The notes under the pieces: model-generated
What the model was told of the DNA's origin: nothing
The model's input: the letters and a program-made list of their open reading frames with translations, nothing else
Database searches by the model: none
Source of the DNA: Lysobacter sp.
GTDB taxonomy: Bacteria; Pseudomonadota; Gammaproteobacteria; Xanthomonadales; Xanthomonadaceae
Reading direction: 5' to 3'
Length of the DNA stretch: 64,000 nucleotides
NCBI GenBank assembly: GCA_011526085.1
Contig: WYBC01000002.1
Coordinates: 16,001-80,000 of the forward strand
Shown here: positions 22,028 through 32,866 of the stretch, piece by piece
How the letters are laid out: every line of letters starts with the position of its first letter
How positions within the stretch are numbered: position 1 is the first letter of the stretch
Translations under genes and position numbers: made by a program

Positions 22028-22899
22028 CCGCAGACGCCGGCACCGCGGCAACCGCGCCGCGCGCGCGAAGACTGCCGAACCCCTTGCCGGGGTTCGGCAT
22101 CAGTCTGGGCCTGGGCATGGCCTGGCTCGGCACGGTGGTGCTGTTGCCGCTGCTGGCGCTGAGCGTGCGCGCGGCCGGCCTCGGAACGGATGGCTGGCTG
22201 CGCGCGCTGCGCGACGAGCGCGTGCAGGAAGCCCTGAAACTCAGCTTCGGCGCCGCGCTGGTCGCGGCGCTGATCGCGTTGCTGGTCGGTGGTCTCATCG
22301 CCTGGGTGCTGGTGCGTTACCGCTTTCCCGGCCGGCGCCTGGTGGATGCGCTGGTGGATCTGCCGTTCGCGCTGCCGACCGCGGTCGCCGGCATCGCGCT
22401 GACCGCGATCTACTCCAAGAACGGCTGGGTCGGGCGGTTCATCGAGCCGATGGGCCTGCAGATCGCCTATACCTCGATCGGCATCGTGCTGGCGCTGGTG
22501 TTCATCGGCCTGCCGTTCGCGGTACGCACGGTGCAGCCGCTGCTCGAAACCCTGGGCCGCGAGCCGGAAGAAGCCGCGGCCTCGCTCGGCGCATCGCGCT
22601 GGACGGCGCTGCGGCGCGTGGTCTTCCCGGAATTGCTGCCGGGCCTGCTGACCGGGTTCTCGCTGGCGTTCGCGCGCGGGCTTGGCGAATACGGCTCGGT
22701 GATCTTCATCGCCGGCAACCTGCCGTACAAGACCGAGATCGCGCCGCTGCTGGTGACGATCCGTCTGGAGGAATACGACTACAACGGCGCGATCGCGATC
22801 GCCGCGCTGCTGCTGGCCGCGTCCTTCGCGTGCCTGCTCGCCATCAATGCGATCCCGCTGCTGTTCGCGCACGAGCGCAAGGGAGGCCGTCGTGGCTGA
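22024..22899 (+). CDS. cysT: Sulfate ABC transporter permease CysT
   Basis: A 291-residue inner-membrane permease with about six transmembrane helices. The ABC-contacting EAA loop is visible as [21 protein letters not shown] (about 180-200). The motif [15 protein letters not shown] is typical of CysT. It overlaps sbp by ATGA at its start and cysW at its end. Confidence 0.95.
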   Translation: MTADAGTAATAPRARRLPNPLPGFGISLGLGMAWLGTVVLLPLLALSVRAAGLGTDGWLRALRDERVQEALKLSFGAALVAALIALLVGGLIAWVLVRYRFPGRRLVDALVDLPFALPTAVAGIALTAIYSKNGWVGRFIEPMGLQIAYTSIGIVLALVFIGLPFAVRTVQPLLETLGREPEEAAASLGASRWTALRRVVFPELLPGLLTGFSLAFARGLGEYGSVIFIAGNLPYKTEIAPLLVTIRLEEYDYNGAIAIAALLLAASFACLLAINAIPLLFAHERKGGRRG

Positions 22900-23752
22900 G
22901 GGTGCGAAGATCGAAGACGCCGTGCGCGAGCCGGCCTGGCTGCGCTGGCTGCTGATCGCGCTCGCGGTGCTGGCGATGCTCGGTCTGGTGGTGCTGCCGC
23001 TGCTGATGGTGCTGGCCGCGGCCTTCGGCGACGGCTTCGTCGGCTGGATCAAGGCGCTGTCCGAACCGGACGCGCTGGCGGCGCTGAAACTCACCCTGTT
23101 CACGGTCGCGATCGTGCTGCCGATCAACGCCGTGTTCGGCCTGTTGATGGCGTGGGCGGTCACCCGCTTCGAATTCCGCGGCAAGCGCGTGCTGCTGTCG
23201 CTGCTGGACCTGCCGTTCGCGGTGTCGCCGGTGGTGGCCGGCCTGTGCCTGGTGCTGCTGTTCGGCACCCACGGCTGGTTCGCGGAATGGCTGGCCGGAC
23301 ACGACATCAAGATCCTGTTCGCGCGCCCCGGCATCGTGCTGGCGACGCTGTTCATCACGTTTCCGTTCGTGGTCCGCGAACTGATTCCGCTGATGCAGCA
23401 GCAGGGCGCGGACGAAGAACTGGCGGCGCGCTCGCTGGGCGCCGGCGCCTGGTCGATGTTCTTCCGGGTCACGCTGCCGAACATCCGCTGGGGCCTGCTC
23501 TACGGCGTGCTGCTGTGCGGCGCGCGCGCGATGGGCGAATTCGGCGCGGTGTCGGTGGTGTCCGGACACATCCGCGGCCTCACCAACACGCTGCCGCTGC
23601 ACATCGAAATTCTCTACAACGAGTTCGACACCACCGCGGCGTTCGCGGCCGCGTCGCTGTTGTCGGGGCTGGCGCTGGTGACGCTGGTCCTGAAGTTCTG
23701 GCTGGAATCCAAACACGGCGACGCGCTGGCCGCATCGCACAGGAAGCATTGA
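22892..23752 (+). CDS. cysW: Sulfate ABC transporter permease CysW
   Basis: A 286-residue inner-membrane permease that pairs with CysT. The EAA loop is [33 protein letters not shown] marks the family. I chose the GTG at 22892 because GGGAGG lies 5 bases upstream and no ATG is suitably placed. The start lies inside the last codons of cysT, so translation is probably coupled. Confidence 0.94.
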   Translation: MAEGAKIEDAVREPAWLRWLLIALAVLAMLGLVVLPLLMVLAAAFGDGFVGWIKALSEPDALAALKLTLFTVAIVLPINAVFGLLMAWAVTRFEFRGKRVLLSLLDLPFAVSPVVAGLCLVLLFGTHGWFAEWLAGHDIKILFARPGIVLATLFITFPFVVRELIPLMQQQGADEELAARSLGAGAWSMFFRVTLPNIRWGLLYGVLLCGARAMGEFGAVSVVSGHIRGLTNTLPLHIEILYNEFDTTAAFAAASLLSGLALVTLVLKFWLESKHGDALAASHRKH

Positions 23753-23753
23753 C

Positions 23754-24815
<1,062 letters not shown>

Positions 24816-24853
24816 GCCTGCGAGGTCGCGCGACGCACCGGATTCCTTTTGAA

Positions 24854-25762
24854 CTAACCAGGCCCCGGTGTCGCGACCCAGCGGCCGTGCCGCCACTCGC
24901 GTTCGCCGGATGCCAGCCCCGTGGCGTCGAGCCACTCCAGGATCGAACGCACCGTCACCACCGGGTAGTCGCCGCCGAGCCGGGTCGCGACCGGGTGATC
25001 GGTGAACACCAGGTGCGCGCCGAACAGTCCGCCGACGATCCGCTGCGTGTAGGGAATGTGGATGCGGCCGGGCCTGAAACCGTGGCCGACGGCGAGCTGA
25101 TAGGCCTGCGTGCGCGTGCGCACAGGCGTCGTCGGCGGCAGCGCGGCGGCGATGTGTTCGAGCACCCACGCGGTCGAGTTCTGGTAGTTCGCGCTGCCGG
25201 GGCGCGCGATCAGGTTGTATCGCGGCGTGTACAGCGCATCGCGCGGCAGCGCGATCAGACGCGCGGCCAGACGCGTCGCGACCTCCGGCGGCAGCCAGGT
25301 GATGCGCGCGTCCTGGTTGATCAGATCGTCGGCGAAGAAATTCACCAGGCCCTGCGCATACAGGCCGGAGCCGTCGCTGCTGCAATCGTTGAGCAGATGG
25401 ACCACCGTCCAGCGGCCGTCGGGATGGTCGCGCACCGCGAATCCCGCGTGGCTGTAGCGCAGGCCGTGTTTCGACAGATCGGTGCCGACGCGCGACACCA
25501 GCGCCACCGGCGCATCGGCCGCGTCCAGCGCGTCTGCGACGGCGATTGCGGTGGCGGCCGCATCGGCGATCGCATGCGGCGGCATCGGCCGGGCGTCGCA
25601 GTCGGTGCCGGCGCGCGCCGCGGGCGCGACGGTGAGCAGCAGCGCGGTCAGCGCGGCCAGCATCAGCCCCAGCAGACCGCCCGCGATCCGCGCGCTGCGT
25701 CGGCGCTGGCAGTGTCCGGGCGGATGCCGGCAGGCCGTGCGTGGGGTCGTGCGTGGATTCAT
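24854..25762 (-). CDS. DUF2145 family exported protein
   Basis: A 302-residue protein with an N-terminal hydrophobic signal or anchor (about 27-50, GGLLGLMLAALTALLLTV). The body matches DUF2145, with blocks such as GLRYSHAGFAVRDHPDGRW, NFFADDLI and DALYTPRYNLIARPGSANYQNST. The family has been likened to NlpC/P60-like folds, but I cannot confirm catalysis. Its ATG overlaps the stop of the upstream 150-residue gene, so the pair is coupled. Confidence 0.82.
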   Translation of the reverse strand: MNPRTTPRTACRHPPGHCQRRRSARIAGGLLGLMLAALTALLLTVAPAARAGTDCDARPMPPHAIADAAATAIAVADALDAADAPVALVSRVGTDLSKHGLRYSHAGFAVRDHPDGRWTVVHLLNDCSSDGSGLYAQGLVNFFADDLINQDARITWLPPEVATRLAARLIALPRDALYTPRYNLIARPGSANYQNSTAWVLEHIAAALPPTTPVRTRTQAYQLAVGHGFRPGRIHIPYTQRIVGGLFGAHLVFTDHPVATRLGGDYPVVTVRSILEWLDATGLASGEREWRHGRWVATPGPG

Positions 25763-26211
25763 GTGTCGATCTCGCGCGAATGCACGTGCGCGCGGGCGTG
25801 TTCGTCGGCGACGAAACACAGCGCCTCGCCCGCGGCCATCAACAGCCAGCCTCCGCTGACCGCGACCGCTTCCACCGCCGTGCCGCTGGCGATCGCCAGC
25901 GATTTGGCCGCTTCCGCGGTGAGATGGACCACGAACGAGGCGCCGAGCCCCACCACGGAGACCGTCACCGCCACCGCGCCGCCGCTGACGGCGACGCCGG
26001 TGACCACGAATTTCCCGCCCGCGACCAGCGCGCCCACCACCGCCACCGGCACTTCCACCGACGCCATCACGCTCGCTTCCGAATGCCGGCCCGACGCGTC
26101 GGACTGCGCGTCCGCCGGCGGCACCAGCAGGCAGGCGAGGGCGACGGTGAGCGCGGCGAAGCGGAAGGACAGGCGGGAGGGAGAAGCGGGCATCGATGGC
26201 GTCGGCGACAT
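25759..26211 (-). CDS. Small exported hydrophobic protein coupled to DUF2145
   Basis: A 150-residue protein. N-terminal signal sequence (FAALTVALACLLVPPADAQ) is followed by a long stretch of small hydrophobic residues (VAVVGALVAGGKFVVTGVAV to about residue 125), which looks membrane-associated. I recognise no domain. Start is uncertain: ATG at 26211 or 26193, neither with a good ribosome-binding site. It forms an ATGA-coupled pair with the DUF2145 gene and is divergent from the XRE regulator. Confidence 0.7.
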   Translation of the reverse strand: MSPTPSMPASPSRLSFRFAALTVALACLLVPPADAQSDASGRHSEASVMASVEVPVAVVGALVAGGKFVVTGVAVSGGAVAVTVSVVGLGASFVVHLTAEAAKSLAIASGTAVEAVAVSGGWLLMAAGEALCFVADEHARAHVHSREIDT

Positions 26212-26337
26212 GGCGTGGACTCGGTGGGCGATGGCTCGCGGGGCTGCGGCGAAGAGACACCCGCGACGGCCGGCGTTGCAATCCACGTCGACCGAGTGTA
26301 GATAACGGGCATCCTCCGGTATTGGAAAAATAGACCC

Positions 26338-27084
26338 ATGGCCGTTTCCGTCGAACTGATCGATGCGCTCAAACGCCTGCTGCGCGGTCAGGGAGTGACC
26401 TATCGCGAGCTGGCGGCGCGGCTGAAGATGAGCGAGGCCGCGGTGAAGCGGATGTTCTCGCTGCGCGCGATGAGCCTGCAGCGGCTGGAGCAGATCTGCG
26501 ACGTGCTGGATGTCGGCCTCTCGGAGCTGGCCGCCGAGGCTTCGCGCGGCCGCGAGAGCATGGCCGCACTCACCGAGGCGCAGGAAAAGGCGCTGGTGTC
26601 CGAGCCGGCGCTGCTGCTGGCGCTGTTCCTCAGTCTCAATCGCTGGCGCCAGCAGGACGTGCTGGCGCAGTTCGCCTTCACCGAGGCGCAGTGGACCGGA
26701 TTGCTGGTGAAGCTCGATCGCCTGGGCATCATCGAACTGTTGCCCGGCAATCGCGCGCGCGCGCTCACCGCGCGCAACTTCCGCTGGCGGCGCGGCGGAC
26801 CGATGGAACGTTACTTCCGCGAAAAACTGCTCACCGATTATTTCGCCGACGCCTTCGACGGCGAACAGGACGGCCTGTTCCTGCTCAGCGGCAGCCTCAG
26901 CGTCGACGGCGTGCGCCAGATGCGCCAGCGCCTGGAGGACGTGGTGCGAGAGTTCGACGCGCTGCTGATCCGCGATGCGACCCTGTCGCCGAAGGAACGC
27001 ATCGGCATGAGTCTCGTGCTCGCGCAGAAACCGTGGCTGCTGCAACTGTTCCAGGGCTATCGGCGGGCTTTGGACAAGAGTTGA
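26338..27084 (+). CDS. XRE-family helix-turn-helix regulator with long C-terminal domain
   Basis: A 248-residue regulator. The N-terminal Cro/CI-type helix-turn-helix (about 5-60) contains [21 protein letters not shown]. The ~185-residue C-terminal part is mostly helical with no family I can name; it probably senses a ligand or oligomerises. It is divergent from the DUF2145 pair across 126 bases, which suggests local control. The intergenic patch near 26310-26330 (TATTGGAAAAATAGACC) is AT-rich and promoter-like. Confidence 0.85.
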   Translation: MAVSVELIDALKRLLRGQGVTYRELAARLKMSEAAVKRMFSLRAMSLQRLEQICDVLDVGLSELAAEASRGRESMAALTEAQEKALVSEPALLLALFLSLNRWRQQDVLAQFAFTEAQWTGLLVKLDRLGIIELLPGNRARALTARNFRWRRGGPMERYFREKLLTDYFADAFDGEQDGLFLLSGSLSVDGVRQMRQRLEDVVREFDALLIRDATLSPKERIGMSLVLAQKPWLLQLFQGYRRALDKS

Positions 27085-27184
27085 TGCCTGCGATGCGCGG
27101 CATCGATGCGCGTTGCATGCATACGGTGCCGCATGTCGATACAAACGCCTGCGTACGTTGTCTGCATACTGCGGCGAATGGTCG

Positions 27185-27208
27185 AAACCACTTGAAAACA
27201 AGGTGGTT
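27185..27208. promoter_or_regulatory. Imperfect inverted repeat upstream of fabA
   Basis: AACCACTTG-AAAA-CAAGGTGGTT, arms complementary except for one bulged base, in the 221-bp gap before fabA. It could be an operator or hairpin in the fabAB control region. No further evidence. Confidence 0.35.
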
Positions 27209-27305
27209 CCATACGCATGCGAATGCGGAGATCGACCTTTCGCGTTCACGGTCGACGATGTTTTTCAGGCGATAATCGCCGCCTCCGTCGTCTTGGGCGT
27301 TCCGC

Positions 27306-27821
27306 ATGTCGCTGCCTGCTTCGTTCGATCATTCGCAATTGCTCGTCTGCGCCCATGGCGCGATGTTCGGCCCCGGGAACGCGCGTTTGCCCGCGCCGCC
27401 GATGCTGATGTTCGATCGCATCACCCATGTCGACGACACCGGCGGCGCATACGGCAAGGGCCAGCTGGTGGCGGAACTGGAGATCCGCCCGGACCTGTGG
27501 TTCTTCGATTGCCACTTCGAGAGCGATCCGGTGATGCCCGGGTGTCTCGGTCTGGACGCGATGTGGCAACTCGCGGGTTTCTTCCTGCCCTGGTTGGGCG
27601 AACCGGGCCGCGGGCGCGCGCTCGGCGTCGGCCAGGTCAAATTCAGCGGCCAGGTGTTGCCGACCGCGAAGCTCGTGCGCTACGAAATCGACGTGCGCCG
27701 GGTGATGCGCGGCAAGCTCGCGCTGGTGATCGCGGACGGCCGCACCTACGTCGACGATCGTTTGATCTACGAAGCCGAGAATCTGCGCGTGGGCCTGTTC
27801 CGCTCGACGGAGGGCTTCTGA
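27306..27821 (+). CDS. fabA: 3-hydroxyacyl-ACP dehydratase/isomerase FabA
   Basis: A 171-residue cytosolic enzyme that dehydrates 3-hydroxydecanoyl-ACP and isomerises trans-2- to cis-3-decenoyl-ACP, the branch point for unsaturated fatty acids. Catalytic His70 ([12 protein letters not shown]) and Asp84 (LGLDAMWQL) are at the same positions as in E. coli FabA. The stop overlaps the fabB start (TGATG), giving the usual fabA-fabB operon. Confidence 0.97.
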   Translation: MSLPASFDHSQLLVCAHGAMFGPGNARLPAPPMLMFDRITHVDDTGGAYGKGQLVAELEIRPDLWFFDCHFESDPVMPGCLGLDAMWQLAGFFLPWLGEPGRGRALGVGQVKFSGQVLPTAKLVRYEIDVRRVMRGKLALVIADGRTYVDDRLIYEAENLRVGLFRSTEGF

Positions 27822-29047
27822 TGCGCCGCGTCGTCGTCACCGGCTTCGGCCTCGTCTCGCCCATCGGCAACGATGCGCAGACCGTCTCCGACGCGCTGCG
27901 CAACGGCACCAGCGGCGTGTCCGCGGTGCCCGAATACGCCGAGAAAGGCTTCCGCAGCCAGGTCGCGGGTGTCCCGCGGATCGATCTGGAAGCGATGGTG
28001 GATCGCAAGCTGAAGCGCTTCATGGGCGATGCCGCGGCCTACGCCTACGTGTCGATGCGCGACGCCATCGCCGACGCCGGGCTGGACGACGCGCAGGTGC
28101 GCAGCCCGCGCACCGGCGTGATCGCCGGCTCGGGCGGTGCCTCGGCGCAGTGGCAGATCGAGACCGGCGATCTCATGCGCAACAAGGGTGCGCGCAAGGT
28201 CGGCGCATTCATGGTGCCGCGCACGATGTGCTCGACGGTGTCGGCCTCGCTGGCGACGGCGTTCGGCATCCAGGGCGTGAGCTATTCGATCTCCGCCGCC
28301 TGCGCGACCTCCGCGCACTGCATCGGCGCCGCGGCCGATCTCATCCGCTACGGCGCGCAGGACATCGTCATCGCCGGCGGCGGCGAAGAACTGCACTGGG
28401 GCATGTCGGTGCAGTTCGACGGCATGGGCGCGCTGTCCAGCGCATGGAACGACACGCCGGAGCGCGCCTCGCGCCCGTACGACGAAGGCCGCGACGGCTT
28501 CGTGATCGGCGCCGGCGGCGGCATGCTGGTGCTGGAGGATTACGATCACGCGGTCGCGCGCGGCGCACGCATCCACGCCGAACTCGTCGGCTACGGCGTG
28601 ACCTCCGACGGCGCCGACATGGTCGCGCCCACCGGCGAAGGCGCGGTGCGCTGCATGCGCATGGCGCTGGCGGGATTCGCGGCCGATGGCGCGCCGGTCG
28701 GGGAGATCGATTACCTCAACACCCACGGCACCGCGACGCCGCTGGGCGACATCGTCGAATTGAAGGCGGTGCGCGAAGTCTTCGGCGACGCGATACCGCC
28801 GCTGTCGTCGACCAAGGGTTTGACCGGGCATTCGCTCGGCGCGGCCAGCGTGCACGAAGCGATCTACAGCCTGCTGATGCTGCGCGATGGTTTCATGGCG
28901 GCATCGGCGAACATCGACACCCTCGACCCGCGCGTCGGCGACGCCCCGATCCTGCGCGAAACCCGCGAGGCGCCGCTGCGCACGGTGATGTCGAACAGCT
29001 TCGGCTTCGGCGGCACCAATGCCGCGCTGGTGTTCAGGGCGGTGTGA
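27821..29047 (+). CDS. fabB: 3-oxoacyl-ACP synthase I FabB
   Basis: A 408-residue condensing enzyme that elongates cis-unsaturated acyl-ACPs. The Cys-His-His triad is Cys161 ([10 protein letters not shown]), His302 ([12 protein letters not shown]) and His337 (LTGHSLGAA). The C-terminal Gly-rich loop NSFGFGGTN is intact. One-base overlap with fabA indicates coupled translation. A REP-like inverted repeat follows. Confidence 0.97.
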   Translation: MRRVVVTGFGLVSPIGNDAQTVSDALRNGTSGVSAVPEYAEKGFRSQVAGVPRIDLEAMVDRKLKRFMGDAAAYAYVSMRDAIADAGLDDAQVRSPRTGVIAGSGGASAQWQIETGDLMRNKGARKVGAFMVPRTMCSTVSASLATAFGIQGVSYSISAACATSAHCIGAAADLIRYGAQDIVIAGGGEELHWGMSVQFDGMGALSSAWNDTPERASRPYDEGRDGFVIGAGGGMLVLEDYDHAVARGARIHAELVGYGVTSDGADMVAPTGEGAVRCMRMALAGFAADGAPVGEIDYLNTHGTATPLGDIVELKAVREVFGDAIPPLSSTKGLTGHSLGAASVHEAIYSLLMLRDGFMAASANIDTLDPRVGDAPILRETREAPLRTVMSNSFGFGGTNAALVFRAV

Positions 29048-29062
29048 GGCTCGACCGTCATC

Positions 29063-29124
29063 GGGTGCGCTTCAGCGCGTCGATGGGTTCGCATGGATCG
29101 AACACGGTGCGCTGAAGCGCACCC
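29063..29124. repeat. Inverted repeat after fabB (REP-like or terminator)
   Basis: Perfect 16-bp arms GGGTGCGCTTCAGCGC (29063-29078) and its complement (29109-29124) around a 30-bp spacer. No T-tract. The rest of the 362-bp gap to the catalase start holds nothing I recognise. Confidence 0.7.
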
Positions 29125-29409
29125 CATGCGCTCCGCGAGGTTTCATGGCGCCTCGCGAACATCGACATCCTCGACCGCACGTCGGCGCGTCACGCGCGGC
29201 GCGCGCGTCGTGCCGATTGCACGATGCCAAGCAAAAAGACGGCATCGCATGCGATCCCCGCGGCGACACGTCGCGAATCGCCGTCCAAACTGAATTCCAC
29301 CTTGCCCGCAGTCGTCCGATGCAGGCCGCTGCGCGGACCGCCGCGTTTTCGCCATTACCGTGATCGCACGCAGCGAAAGGCTGCGCGACGCGTTTGCATG
29401 GAGAACGAC

Positions 29410-31536
29410 ATGGCGACTGCGAAGAAATCGACAGCGGCAAAAGACGGTGCCGGCAAGGCCGGCAACAGAACAGGCACGGCGCGAATGCCCGGTGACGCGG
29501 TCGGCAACGGCGGCGAGATCCAGCAGCAGGCCGGCGGCGCGCATCCGGTGCTCACCACCGCGCAGGGCATCGCGATCGCCGACAACCAGAATTCTCTGAC
29601 CCCGACCCCGCGCGGTCCGACGCTGCTGGAAGATTTCATTCTTCGCGAGAAGATCACCCATTTCGATCACGAGCGCATCCCGGAGCGGATCGTGCATGCG
29701 CGCGGCAGCGCGGCGCACGGTTACTTCGAACTGACGCGTTCGCTGCAGCGCCAGACCACCGCGGCGATCCTCACCCGCACGGGCGTCAGGACGCCGGTGT
29801 TCGCCCGGTTCTCGACGGTCGCCGGCGGCGCCGGCTCGGTCGATACGCCGCGCGATGTCCGCGGCTTCGCGGTGAAGTTCTACACCGTGGAAGGCAACTG
29901 GGACCTGGTCGGCAACAACATCCCGGTGTTCTTCATCCAGGACGCGATGAAATTCCCCGATCTCATCCATGCGGTCAAGATGGAGCCAGATCGCGGCTTC
30001 CCGCAGGCCGGAAGTGCGCACGACACCTTCTGGGATTTCGTGTCGCTGATGCCCGAGAGCATGCACATGATCATGTGGGCGATGAGCGACCGCACGATTC
30101 CGCGCAGTCTGCGGACGATGGAAGGCTTCGGCATCCACAGTTTCCGCCTGCTGAACGCCGAGGGTCGCAGCACCTTCGCCAAATTCCACTGGCGGCCGAC
30201 GCTGGGGATCCAGTCGACGGTGTGGGACGAGGCGGTCAAGCTGCAGTCTGCCGACAACGATTTCCATCGACGCGATCTGTGGGAAGCGATCGACGCCGGT
30301 CAATTTCCGTCGTGGGAACTGGCGGTGCAACTGTTCACCGAGGAGGACGCCGCGGCGTTTCCCTTCGATCATCTCGATCCCACCAAGCTGATCCCCGAAG
30401 AACTGGTGCCGCTGCAGGTGATCGGGCGCATGGTGCTCGACCGCAACGTCGACAATCTGTTCGCGGAAACCGAACAGGTGGCGTTCTGTCCGGCGAACGT
30501 CGTGCCGGGCATCGACTTCAGCAACGACCCGCTGCTGCAGGGGCGGCTGCATTCCTACCTCGATACCCAGCTGTCGCGATTGGGCGGGCCGAATTTCCAT
30601 CAGATCCCGATCAATGCCCCGAAATGTCCGTTCGCGAATCACCAGCGCGACGGACACATGCAGATGGCGGTGCCGAAGGGACGGGTGGCCTACGAGCCGT
30701 CCAGCCTGGATCCGGAATCGCCGCGCGCGAGTCGTGAAAGCGGCTTCCGCCACTTAGCCGAGACGCCCGACGACGGCGCGAAGGGCCGCGTCCGGCCCGA
30801 GAGTTTCGCCGACCACTACAGCCAGGCGCGGATGTTCTTCCGCAGCCAGAGCGCGCTGGAACAGGCCCACATGGCCTCGGCGCTCGTGTTCGAGCTGTCG
30901 AAAGTGGCGACTGCGCACGTGCGCGCGAGCGTCGTCGGCCATCTGCGCAATATCGACGAAACACTCGCCGCGCGGGTCGCCGATGGCCTGGGCATGGAGA
31001 CCTTGCCGGATGCGCCGGCACCGGCGGCGCCGGTCCGGGATTTCGAGCCCTCGCCGGCGCTGCGGATCATCGATCGCATGCGCGACACGCTGGAAGGACG
31101 CTGCATCGGCATCCTGGTCGCCGACGGCTCCAACGCCAAGTCGATCGATGCGATCCGCTCGGCGGCGATCAAGGCCGGCGCGCGGGTCAAGATCGTCGCG
31201 CCGAAGCTGTCGGTGCTGTTGGCGAACGGGAAGCGGCTGGATGCGGACGGCCAACTGGCGGGTACCTCGTCGACCGTGTTCGATGCGGTCGCCAGCGTGC
31301 TCGATCCGGCGCAGGCGGAAGCGTTGGCGAAAGACAGCGCCGCGACCGACTGGTTCCGCGATGCGTTCGGCCATCTCAAGGCGATCGCGGCCTGCAAGGG
31401 CACGCACATCATCCTCAAGGCCGCCGGGATCAAGCCCGATGCGGGCGTGGTGCCGCCCGAAGACGTCGATGCATTCCTCGCGCTCGCGCGCACGCGTCAG
31501 TGGGCGCGGGAGCCGAAGATCCGCATGTTGGCCTGA
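29410..31536 (+). CDS. katE: Large-subunit (HPII-type, clade II) catalase
   Basis: A 708-residue haem catalase that breaks down hydrogen peroxide. Catalytic His96 ([10 protein letters not shown]), Asn169 (VGNNIPVFF) and proximal haem-ligand Tyr383 (HSYLDTQ) match HPII His128, Asn201 and Tyr415 with consistent spacing. The C-terminal ~170 residues form the DJ-1/glutamine-amidotransferase-like domain found only in large catalases. The position equivalent to HPII His392, which crosslinks to the haem tyrosine, is Cys360 ([10 protein letters not shown]). GGAGA sits 5 bases before the ATG at 29410, so I preferred it to the ATG at 29398. Transcribed alone. Confidence 0.96.
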   Translation: MATAKKSTAAKDGAGKAGNRTGTARMPGDAVGNGGEIQQQAGGAHPVLTTAQGIAIADNQNSLTPTPRGPTLLEDFILREKITHFDHERIPERIVHARGSAAHGYFELTRSLQRQTTAAILTRTGVRTPVFARFSTVAGGAGSVDTPRDVRGFAVKFYTVEGNWDLVGNNIPVFFIQDAMKFPDLIHAVKMEPDRGFPQAGSAHDTFWDFVSLMPESMHMIMWAMSDRTIPRSLRTMEGFGIHSFRLLNAEGRSTFAKFHWRPTLGIQSTVWDEAVKLQSADNDFHRRDLWEAIDAGQFPSWELAVQLFTEEDAAAFPFDHLDPTKLIPEELVPLQVIGRMVLDRNVDNLFAETEQVAFCPANVVPGIDFSNDPLLQGRLHSYLDTQLSRLGGPNFHQIPINAPKCPFANHQRDGHMQMAVPKGRVAYEPSSLDPESPRASRESGFRHLAETPDDGAKGRVRPESFADHYSQARMFFRSQSALEQAHMASALVFELSKVATAHVRASVVGHLRNIDETLAARVADGLGMETLPDAPAPAAPVRDFEPSPALRIIDRMRDTLEGRCIGILVADGSNAKSIDAIRSAAIKAGARVKIVAPKLSVLLANGKRLDADGQLAGTSSTVFDAVASVLDPAQAEALAKDSAATDWFRDAFGHLKAIAACKGTHIILKAAGIKPDAGVVPPEDVDAFLALARTRQWAREPKIRMLA

Positions 31537-31663
31537 TGCACGGTGTCTGTCTGGAAATCGGTAGGCTGGGTCGCTGACCCAGCCTGCGAAACTATGAACT
31601 CGCGCTCGCAGGTGGCTGATGGTGCTTGTGAAAAGCCCGGAATCTTTTCCGCGCTGGTGCGCG

Positions 31664-31694
31664 GGTCACTTTCTTTAGCGTAAAGAAAGTGACC
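31664..31694. repeat. Perfect 14-bp hairpin in the repeat-rich gap
   Basis: GGTCACTTTCTTTA / TAAAGAAAGTGACC with a GCG loop. AT-rich in a GC-rich genome. Similar sequences are, to my knowledge, common intergenic repeats in Xanthomonadaceae. Part of the 464-bp gap 31537-32000, which has no credible gene. Confidence 0.8.
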
Positions 31695-31747
31695 AAAGAA
31701 AGCTTTTCAGATCCAGATCAAATCTGCCGTCGGAGTCTTGGCCGGGA

Positions 31748-31781
31748 TTTTTCGACAAGACATCCCTGTCTTGTCGAAAAA
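31748..31781. repeat. Perfect 15-bp hairpin flanked by T and A runs
   Basis: TTTTTCGACAAGACA / TGTCTTGTCGAAAAA around a TCCC loop. A second small stem CGACGGAC / GTCCGTCG follows at once (31782-31802). Position and A/T flanks would allow terminator activity in either direction. Confidence 0.8.
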
Positions 31782-31900
31782 CGACGGACCTCCTGTCCGT
31801 CGCCCTCCGGGTCTCCCATTGCGGGAAGATGCGCCGGGTCGGCAATCTCGTCGTAACGAATCGGTAGGCGATAAAGCCAAGTTGGTGCCTGGGTCAGCGC

Positions 31901-32004
31901 GTAGCCCGGGTAGAGCGCAGCGAAACCCGGGGTTTTTCAAGATTCATGGAACTGCCGTTTTCAGGCAAAAATCCCCGGGTTTCGCTGCGCTCTACCCGGG
32001 CTAC
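31901..32004. repeat. Long inverted repeat ending in the ppk2 stop codon
   Basis: The left arm (31901-31937) and right arm (31967-32004) are complementary over 32 perfect pairs, then one bulged base and five more pairs. The core is CCCGGGTAGAGCGCAGCG. The right arm ends exactly over the minus-strand stop codon of the polyphosphate kinase (32001-32003). Confidence 0.9.
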
Positions 32005-32792
32005 GGCGATGCTTGGAAATCGTCGATCGGCTCCACCACCGAATACTTCTCCTTCACCGGCTTGCCTGGCAGCGGCGGGAAGTCGATCGGTTCGGGTTTG
32101 ATCTCGGTGTCCGGCAGGCGGTCGAGCAGGTCGCGGATCAGGGTGAGGCGGCCGCGTTTCTGGTCGTTGAAGTCGACGAGGGTCCAGGGCGCGTGTTCCG
32201 TGTGCGTGGCCTTGAGCATCGCTTCGCGGGCCTTCGTGTACTCGCCGTATTTCGTGCGGGCTTCGAGGTCGATCGGCGAGAGCTTCCAGCCTTTCAGCGG
32301 GTCTTCGCGGCGTTCGGCGAAGCGTTTTTCCTGTTGCTCCTGGTCGCAGCACAGCCAGTACTTGAACAACTGGATGCCGTCGTCGACGAGCATCTGTTCG
32401 AACACCGGCGTCTGTTTCAGGAACGCCTTGACCTGTTTGTCGTCGGCGAAGCCCATCACCTTCTCGACCCCGGCGCGGTTGTACCAGCTGCGGTCGAACA
32501 GCACGATCTCGCCGGCCGCGGGCAGATGGGCGGTGTAGCGCTGGAAGTACCACTGGGTCTTTTCGCGATCGTTCGGTTTGGGCAGGGCGACCACGCGGCA
32601 CTGGCGCGGGTTGATGTGGGCGCGGATCGCATCGATCGCGCCGCCCTTGCCGGCGGTGTCGCGGCCTTCCAGCAGCACCAGGATGCGCTGGCCGGAGGTC
32701 GAGGCCCAGCGCGCCATCATCGCGAGTTCGCGCTGCAGGGGTTCCAGCAGTTCCTCGTATTCTTTGCGTTTCAGCTTTTCGGGCTTGCTCAT
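32001..32792 (-). CDS. ppk2: Polyphosphate kinase 2 (PPK2)
   Basis: A 263-residue cytosolic enzyme that moves phosphate between polyphosphate and nucleotides. Walker A is EGRDTAGKGG (about 43-52), the Walker B/lid motif is DRSWYNRAGVE (about 100-110), and the PPK2 fold runs to about residue 235. Single-domain size fits class I, which mainly makes NTP or GTP from polyphosphate, though class cannot be fixed by eye. The stop codon lies within the long inverted repeat 31901-32004. Confidence 0.93.
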   Translation of the reverse strand: MSKPEKLKRKEYEELLEPLQRELAMMARWASTSGQRILVLLEGRDTAGKGGAIDAIRAHINPRQCRVVALPKPNDREKTQWYFQRYTAHLPAAGEIVLFDRSWYNRAGVEKVMGFADDKQVKAFLKQTPVFEQMLVDDGIQLFKYWLCCDQEQQEKRFAERREDPLKGWKLSPIDLEARTKYGEYTKAREAMLKATHTEHAPWTLVDFNDQKRGRLTLIRDLLDRLPDTEIKPEPIDFPPLPGKPVKEKYSVVEPIDDFQASP

Positions 32793-32866
32793 GCGGGGAT
32801 CCGGTGTCGAGGCGATGACGCGCTGATGGTGGTCATTCCCGGCGCGGCGAGGAATGACAGGGAGGA

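Noticed and set aside
29398..29410. Upstream ATG at 29398 as the catalase start
   Set aside because: The ribosome-binding site GGAGA lies between it and the ATG at 29410, which favours the latter.
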